The notes below the pieces were generated by a model. That model saw only the letters and a list, made by a program, of their open reading frames with translations, was not told the origin of the DNA and ran no database searches. Below, piece by piece: positions 4,382 to 7,238 of a stretch of 7,238 nucleotides of DNA. Position 1 is the stretch's first letter, and every line of letters starts with the position of its first letter. Origin of the DNA: Bacteroidota bacterium (GTDB lineage: Bacteria > Bacteroidota > Ignavibacteria > UBA10030 > BY39); contig JAHJRJ010000179.1 of assembly GCA_018830765.1 (NCBI GenBank), positions 1-7,238 on the forward strand. The letters run 5' to 3'. The position numbers were made by a program, and so were the translations under genes.

Positions 4382-7238
4382 TAGAAAAAATAATTGATTA
4401 CTGCGCAAGAAATAAATTTATTGTCATAATCGCCTATTTATTAATCATTGGCTGGGGCATCTGGGCTGTTATTCATACACCGTTAGATGCAATCCCCGAT
4501 TTATCCGAAAATCAAGTCATCGTCTTTACAGAATGGATGGGACGTTCCCCCAAATTGGTTGAAGACCAGATTACCTTTCCGCTCACGACTGCTCTTCAAG
4601 GAATTCCCGAAGTACACGCTATTCGTGCTCAATCGATGTTCGGTATGTCTTTCATCTTCATCATCTTTGAAGAGAAAACCGATTTATATTGGGCGCGCAG
4701 CCGGGTGTTGGAAAAACTCTCCGTTGTTCAACCCTTGCTGCCGCAAGGATCAAAAGTTCAACTCGGTCCTGATGGGACGGGTGTCGGGCATGTCTTCTGG
4801 TACACCGTCGAAGGCAAATACGATTTAGGAACGCTTCGGTCAATTCAGGATTGGTACATCAAACTAAACTTACAAGGTGTTCAGGGTGTTGCTGAAGTCG
4901 CTTCAATAGGTGGATATGTTAAGCAGTACCAAATCGACATCGACCAAAATAAGATGAAAGCATACAACGTATCCATAACCGATATCCGGAATGCGGTAAT
5001 GCGCTCGAACAACGACGTCGGCGGAAAGATTCTGGAAATCTCTGATGCAGAATATTTTGTTCGCGGTCAGGGATACATCCAATCGGTGCGTGACATCGAA
5101 AATATAGTTGTTGGAACAAGTTCAACAGGAACACCAATTTACATACGTAATATCGGCGTCGTTCAACTCGGCGGTGATATCCGCCGCGGTTCGCTTGAAA
5201 AAGACGGAAAAGGTCAGGTAGTTGGTGGTATCGTTGTGATGCGTTATAACGAAAATGCCAAAGATGTTATCGACCGTGTAAAGAAAAAGATTGAGGAAAT
5301 TAAATCGGGCTTACCTGAAGGTGTTAAAATTGTTCCGGCATACGACAGAAGCGATTTAATAATGGCAGCAGTCCATAACTTGAAAAACACTTTGATTGAA
5401 GAAGGAATTGTCGTCAGCATCATGATACTTATTTTCCTTTTGCATGTTAGAAGTGTGCTGAGAATTATTATCGAATTACCGATTGCCGTGTTGATTGCAT
5501 TTATCGGAATGAAAATGTTTGGAATAACATCCAACATCATGTCGTTGGGTGGAATTGCTATTTCAATCGGTGTAATAGTTGACGCATCTATTGTTCTTGT
5601 TGAAAACGCATACCGTAATGTTGCACGTGCCCAACATGAAAAAGGAACATTAACGGATACAGATTATATCGAGATTGCAATTCTTTCGGCAAAACAAGTT
5701 GGACCTGCAATTTTCTTTTCTGTTGCTATTATGGTTGTTTCATTCCTTCCGGTATTTTTACTCGAAGGACAGGAGGGAAAGTTATTCAAACCTTTAGCAT
5801 TTACAAAATCTTTTGTCATGATCGGATCAGCAATCATAGCTATAACGCTTGTTCCAATGTTAATGACTATGTTAACGCGAGGTAAATTCCGGTTAGAAAA
5901 TCAAAATCCCGTAACACGGCACCTAAATAATTTTTACGCACCAATTATCAGATGGACGCTGAAATGGCGGAAGACAACGATTGCTATAAATATCTTTGCC
6001 CTACTTATTACAATACCGATGATAATGAATACCGGTTCGGAATTCATGCCGTCGTTGGACGAAGGAAGTTTGCTGTTTATGCCTATAACTTTGCCATCCG
6101 CATCTATTACCGAAGTAAATAGAATATTGCAGGTTCAAGATGCCATAATCAAAACAATACCGGAGGTCGATCTTGTTCTTGGAAAATCCGGCAAAGCCGA
6201 AACTTCTACCGATAACGCTCCTGTCAGTATGATCGAGACAATCATCATGCTTAAACCGAAGGACCAGTGGCGGCCGGGCATTACGAAAAACGATATAATT
6301 TCGGAACTCGATGCAAAATTACAGATTCCCGGTGTTCGGAACGGTTGGACACAGCCAATTATCAACCGCATCAATATGCTTTCGACCGGTGTGCGAACTG
6401 ATTTGGGTGTGAAGATATTCGGTAAAAATTTGGATACACTTGAGCAACTTGCAATTAGGGCTGAACAGATTTTGAGAAAAATTCCCGGTGCCGCCGACTT
6501 ATACGCCGAAAGAACACAAGGCGGTTTGTTCCTCGATATTAAAATCGACCGTGAAGCAGTTGCCCGTTATGGAATCAACATCGGCGATGTTCAGAACGTC
6601 ATCGAAACTGCGATTGGCGGAGAAAATATCGGCACAGTCATTGAGGGCAGACAGCGATTCCCAATCCGTGTCCGCTACGAACGTGATTCGCGAGATAACA
6701 TCGAAGCACTCAAAAATTTGTTAGTCCCTGTGAATGTTGGTAGTGTTAGAAACCAAATGTCAGAAACTAAAAGCCAAAGTTCTTCGATGACTTCATCGAG
6801 TGGTATGGCTTCTATGCCAACACAATCGAACATCCCCGCCCGAACGACTAATGTCGTTCAGTCGGGCGGGTCAAATCTATCTCGCGTTTCGTCCCGTTCT
6901 TACCTTCCGCTGAGTCAACTTGCAACAATTGAGATAGTCCCCGGTCCGCCAATGATTTCAAGTGAGAACGCACAACTCCGTTCACTTGTTTACTTAAATG
7001 TGCGCGGTCGTGATATGGGAAGTTTTGTCGGAGAAGCAAAAGAAGTTCTCAATAAAGAATTCAAATTGCCTGAAGGATATACACTTACCTGGAGCGGTCA
7101 GTGGGAAAATCAAATCCGAGCAAAGGAGCGTTTGCAACTAATGATGCCAATAGTATTTGCAATAATTTTTGTTATGCTTTATTTCGTAACGAAGGACCAA
7201 AAAGAGGCATTTGTTGTAATGCTTTCAGTTCCGTTTGC
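4378..7238 (+). CDS. cusA: CusA-type Cu(I)/Ag(I) RND efflux pump, 3' end outside window
   Basis: 953 codons are present and uninterrupted. About 140 C-terminal residues lie beyond the window, judging by E. coli CusA (1047 residues). It begins MIEKIIDYCARNKFIVIIAY (first membrane helix about 13-33), continues PLDAIPDLSENQV and the first periplasmic domain with LGPDGTGVGHVFWY, and then the membrane helices from about 336 with NIMSLGGIAISIGVIVDASI (M388, and D402 at the proton-relay position). The second periplasmic domain has LLFM568, APVSM618-IE620 and NRINM667. These match M573, M623, E625 and M672 of E. coli CusA, so I assign Cu/Ag specificity. Residues about 786-841 are an unusual Ser/Met-rich insertion between LLVPV and YLPLSQLA, where homologues have a short turn; part of it is encoded by a palindromic repeat. 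As the inner-membrane antiporter, it would drive metal out through the adaptor and outer membrane factor. Confidence 0.95.
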   Translation, partial: MIEKIIDYCARNKFIVIIAYLLIIGWGIWAVIHTPLDAIPDLSENQVIVFTEWMGRSPKLVEDQITFPLTTALQGIPEVHAIRAQSMFGMSFIFIIFEEKTDLYWARSRVLEKLSVVQPLLPQGSKVQLGPDGTGVGHVFWYTVEGKYDLGTLRSIQDWYIKLNLQGVQGVAEVASIGGYVKQYQIDIDQNKMKAYNVSITDIRNAVMRSNNDVGGKILEISDAEYFVRGQGYIQSVRDIENIVVGTSSTGTPIYIRNIGVVQLGGDIRRGSLEKDGKGQVVGGIVVMRYNENAKDVIDRVKKKIEEIKSGLPEGVKIVPAYDRSDLIMAAVHNLKNTLIEEGIVVSIMILIFLLHVRSVLRIIIELPIAVLIAFIGMKMFGITSNIMSLGGIAISIGVIVDASIVLVENAYRNVARAQHEKGTLTDTDYIEIAILSAKQVGPAIFFSVAIMVVSFLPVFLLEGQEGKLFKPLAFTKSFVMIGSAIIAITLVPMLMTMLTRGKFRLENQNPVTRHLNNFYAPIIRWTLKWRKTTIAINIFALLITIPMIMNTGSEFMPSLDEGSLLFMPITLPSASITEVNRILQVQDAIIKTIPEVDLVLGKSGKAETSTDNAPVSMIETIIMLKPKDQWRPGITKNDIISELDAKLQIPGVRNGWTQPIINRINMLSTGVRTDLGVKIFGKNLDTLEQLAIRAEQILRKIPGAADLYAERTQGGLFLDIKIDREAVARYGINIGDVQNVIETAIGGENIGTVIEGRQRFPIRVRYERDSRDNIEALKNLLVPVNVGSVRNQMSETKSQSSSMTSSSGMASMPTQSNIPARTTNVVQSGGSNLSRVSSRSYLPLSQLATIEIVPGPPMISSENAQLRSLVYLNVRGRDMGSFVGEAKEVLNKEFKLPEGYTLTWSGQWENQIRAKERLQLMMPIVFAIIFVMLYFVTKDQKEAFVVMLSVPF
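6784..6799. repeat. Short palindrome inside the cusA insertion
   Basis: TCGATGA (6784-6790) and TCATCGA (6793-6799) are perfect 7-base arms two bases apart. They lie in the Ser-rich part of the insertion, about 35 bases before the larger GC-rich palindrome. They may result from Ser codon use (TCG/TCA) or be part of the same inserted DNA. Confidence 0.4.
6832..6870 (+). repeat. GC-rich palindromic repeat, copy B, inside cusA
   Basis: CCCGCCCGA (6835-6843) pairs with TCGGGCGGG (6862-6870), and ACGAC (6844-6848) with the complementary part of GTCGT (6853-6857). This gives a 14-bp stem with a four-base bulge (TCAG) and loop TAAT. The unit is read in frame as PARTTNVVQSGG (residues 820-831). The first 21 bases match intergenic copy A (1069-1089) at 18 positions, and the right ends share CGTTC[G/A]G and TCGGGCG. 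This supports insertion of a dispersed repeat into the coding sequence rather than a codon-driven coincidence. Confidence 0.65.

Noticed and set aside
4487..4828. 113-codon frame on the + strand
   Set aside because: It is an out-of-frame shadow of cusA, whose own frame is open and conserved throughout. The same applies to 6488-6724 and the minus-strand frames at 4661-4843, 4919-5137, 5244-5540, 6135-6374 and 6848-7039.
1254..7238. A CzcCBA zinc/cobalt/cadmium system
   Set aside because: The pump keeps the CusA methionines M568, M618 and M667 and the nearby E620, and the adaptor has copper-type cupredoxin and metal-binding domains, so Cu/Ag is the better reading.

Overview
The window is an AT-rich bacterial segment carrying a copper/silver export operon on the + strand. 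The arrangement suggests a member of the Bacteroidota/Ignavibacteriota (FCB) group. The pointers are a small HxC...CxxC...CC secreted protein beside the efflux genes, a lipoprotein adaptor with both a heavy-metal-binding domain and a C-terminal cupredoxin, weak Shine-Dalgarno signals at several starts, and gaps filled with palindromes and dispersed repeats. This placement is inference, not proof.

Layout. Positions 1-640 are a gene graveyard: an 11-bp imperfect palindrome, a 25-codon DinB-like N-terminal stub on the minus strand with its own ribosome binding site, and a HicB remnant joined out of frame to the C-terminal half of HicA. From 650 on, every gene reads on the + strand: a 136-residue secreted Cys/His/Met protein (650-1060), a palindrome-rich gap (1061-1253), a TolC-family outer membrane factor (1254-2507), a CusB-type membrane fusion protein (2583-4130) split by one in-frame TAG at 3297-3299, a 247-base gap filled by a large inverted repeat, and a CusA-type RND pump (4378 to beyond the window end).

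How they work together. The pump, adaptor and outer membrane factor form a tripartite CusCBA-like complex that expels Cu(I)/Ag(I) from the periplasm. The pump keeps the three methionines (M568, M618, M667) that match the metal-binding triad of E. coli CusA, which supports copper/silver rather than zinc/cobalt specificity. The adaptor's metal-binding N-terminal domain and cupredoxin tail, together with the small Cys-rich protein, probably capture or pass on the metal.

Most notable points. (1) cusA contains an extra segment of about 50 residues in a periplasmic loop. Its DNA includes a GC-rich palindrome whose left 21 bases match an intergenic palindrome at 1069-1089 in 18 of 21 positions, so a dispersed palindromic repeat appears to have become part of a protein. 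(2) The adaptor gene is open apart from a single amber codon, although the neighbouring genes use TAG as a normal stop. (3) A CTTTGCG-type repeat forms a long inverted structure between the adaptor and pump genes.
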